In this document: positions 15,026-16,052 of the stretch, piece after piece
How positions within the stretch are numbered: the stretch's first letter is position 1
Layout: every line of letters begins with the position of its first letter
Source of the DNA: Fibrobacteres bacterium CG2_30_45_31
Lineage (GTDB): Bacteria; Fibrobacterota; Fibrobacteria; Fibrobacterales; Fibrobacteraceae
Assembly: GCA_001873075.1 (NCBI GenBank)
Contig: MNYL01000235.1
Span: 1 to 16,052, forward strand
Direction: 5' to 3'
DNA: 16,052 nt
Made by a program: the position numbers and the translations under genes
Notes under the pieces: generated by a model
Told to the model about the DNA's origin: nothing
The model's database searches: none
The model's input: only the letters and a program-made list of their open reading frames with translations

Positions 15026-16052
15026 ATGGCTAGTCCGTTTCGCATTGTAAAACCAGACCCAAAGAAGCCCTTTATCATTGGGCGCAGCAAGAATTGTGAT
15101 TTAATTTTATTGGATAGAGCGGTATCGAGATGCCACGCAAAAATTGAAAAATCCGGTGATGATTGGATTATCGAAAATCTAAGCCAAACGACTGGAACTT
15201 ATTGCAATCACGAGGCGATTGAAAAGAAAAAAGTGAAAGATGGCGACATTTTCCTTTTAGGGGTTCAACAGATCCGGACCGTGCTTAAAAACGGAGAACT
15301 TTCCCTTTTACATATTTGCGCTATTGAAGACATTGTCCCCATTCCCCTTTCCGAAACGGAACCTTTGATTCTGGGCCGCCGCGTTGAAGGGGAACACGCC
15401 ATTGTGATTGAACACCCTGCAGCACCTGCAAAATTAGCGACAGCCATACTCCGCAAAGGGCGCTTAGAAATTTCCTTTTTTCATTGGAAAAAAGTTGTTC
15501 TTTCCGATAGCGAAAGTATCAAATTACCGTGGTGTCTTTTAGAGTTTCGAAACGATTGTTTGTACTTACATCAAAAAGATATTGGCTTTGAGGTGTGCGT
15601 ACAAGATGCAAACGTGGTTGTCAAAAACAAAGAACTTTTAAAAAGCATTCATTTCGCACTCCCCGCAGGTGAAATTTTAGCGGTGATAGGCCGCTCTGGC
15701 CAAGGCAAAAGTACACTACTTAGACTCTTTACCGGCAAGCACAAACTGAATTCGGGTTCTGTCACTTTTGATAACATCAATTATGATGAAAAACGACTCC
15801 GGGAACAAATCGCTTTTTTGACTCAAGATCCTTTACTGCGTGATGCGCTCACCGTAAGCGAAACCATTCGGCATACAGCGCGAATTACACTCCCTAAAGA
15901 TTACAGCGAAAAAGAAGTCGAAGAGCGCCTCCAAAAATTTACAGAACTTTTTGGGTTGAGCGGTTTGGAAAATCATTCGATTGCAACGCTCAGTGGGGGC
16001 GAAAAACGCCGCGTGGCACTCACCGCGCAACTCATGGGAGCTCCTGGATTAA
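15026..16052 (+). CDS. FHA-domain ABC transporter ATPase (ABCG-like), N-terminal part
   Basis: The frame runs off the window end after 342 codons. The ATG at 15026 is the only usable start: an in-frame TAA lies 9 bases upstream and no Shine-Dalgarno is visible in the AT-rich leader. Residues about 5-85 form an FHA domain with GRSKNCD (19-25), VSRCHAKI (33-40, Ser34 and His37) and the Asn51/GT pair. This is the phosphothreonine-binding pattern. Residues about 105-195 look like a second FHA fold (LILGRR, AIVIEHP) that lacks the conserved Ser and His. From about 197 an ABC ATPase begins with Walker A GRSGQGKST (222-230), Q-loop Gln267 and signature LSGGEKRRVAL (322-332). Walker B and any ABC-2 type membrane domain would lie beyond the window. 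Such fusions are thought to be controlled by Ser/Thr phosphorylation. The gene follows the aminotransferase after 27 bases. Confidence 0.88.
   Translation, partial: MASPFRIVKPDPKKPFIIGRSKNCDLILLDRAVSRCHAKIEKSGDDWIIENLSQTTGTYCNHEAIEKKKVKDGDIFLLGVQQIRTVLKNGELSLLHICAIEDIVPIPLSETEPLILGRRVEGEHAIVIEHPAAPAKLATAILRKGRLEISFFHWKKVVLSDSESIKLPWCLLEFRNDCLYLHQKDIGFEVCVQDANVVVKNKELLKSIHFALPAGEILAVIGRSGQGKSTLLRLFTGKHKLNSGSVTFDNINYDEKRLREQIAFLTQDPLLRDALTVSETIRHTARITLPKDYSEKEVEERLQKFTELFGLSGLENHSIATLSGGEKRRVALTAQLMGAPGL

Noticed and set aside
15001..15033. A 10-codon ORF just after the aminotransferase, overlapping the FHA-ABC start
   Set aside because: It could act as a coupling leader peptide, but it has no Shine-Dalgarno and such a short frame in AT-rich DNA is easily chance.
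1..16052. tRNA, rRNA, CRISPR, insertion sequence or phage signatures
   Set aside because: I saw no cloverleaf-like tRNA, no regular spaced repeats, no transposase or integrase, and no compositional island by eye. I could not run covariance or profile searches.

Overview
The window is ordinary, gene-dense bacterial chromosome of moderate GC content. It holds ten protein genes, two of them cut by the window edges. I saw no RNA genes, CRISPR array, insertion sequence or phage genes. A secreted GH74 xyloglucanase whose C-terminal domain resembles a sorting or anchoring domain, an Omp85-type outer-membrane barrel, a large 2-hydroxyacyl-CoA dehydratase activase-like protein and an FHA-ABC fusion together suggest a Gram-negative, anaerobic, plant-fibre-degrading member of the Fibrobacter lineage. 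This placement is inferred from gene content and protein style, not from a marker gene.

Layout: (1) 1-3276, plus strand: the 3' end of a giant acyl-CoA dehydratase activase-like gene, a terminator, then an ABC-F ATPase of the YbiT type. (2) About 3298-3329: one hairpin that can stop both ybiT and the convergent GH74 gene. (3) 3358-9732, minus strand: the GH74 glucanase, then the leuC-leuD pair (leucine biosynthesis), then malate dehydrogenase (mdh). Hairpins after leuD and after mdh separate these units. (4) 9851-11353, minus strand: an Omp85/BamA-like barrel protein, divergent from (5) an RND/MMPL-type transporter at 11386-13794. The two start codons are only 32 bp apart. (6) 13805-16052, plus strand: a class I aminotransferase of the aspartate type and the first 342 codons of an FHA-domain ABC (ABCG-like) protein, closely spaced behind the transporter gene.

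How they fit: leuCD and mdh are housekeeping carbon and amino-acid metabolism. The GH74 enzyme attacks xyloglucan outside the cell. The 9.8-16 kb part is an envelope-flavoured cluster: outer-membrane barrel, inner-membrane RND pump and FHA-ABC. Its substrate cannot be read from the sequence.

I did not find a convincing new multi-gene system. The points most worth a second look are an ABC-F protein whose second nucleotide site looks catalytically degenerate, an RND transporter that keeps the proton-relay aspartate in only one of its two halves, a second FHA-like segment lacking its phosphopeptide-binding residues, and a possibly leaderless ybiT transcript.
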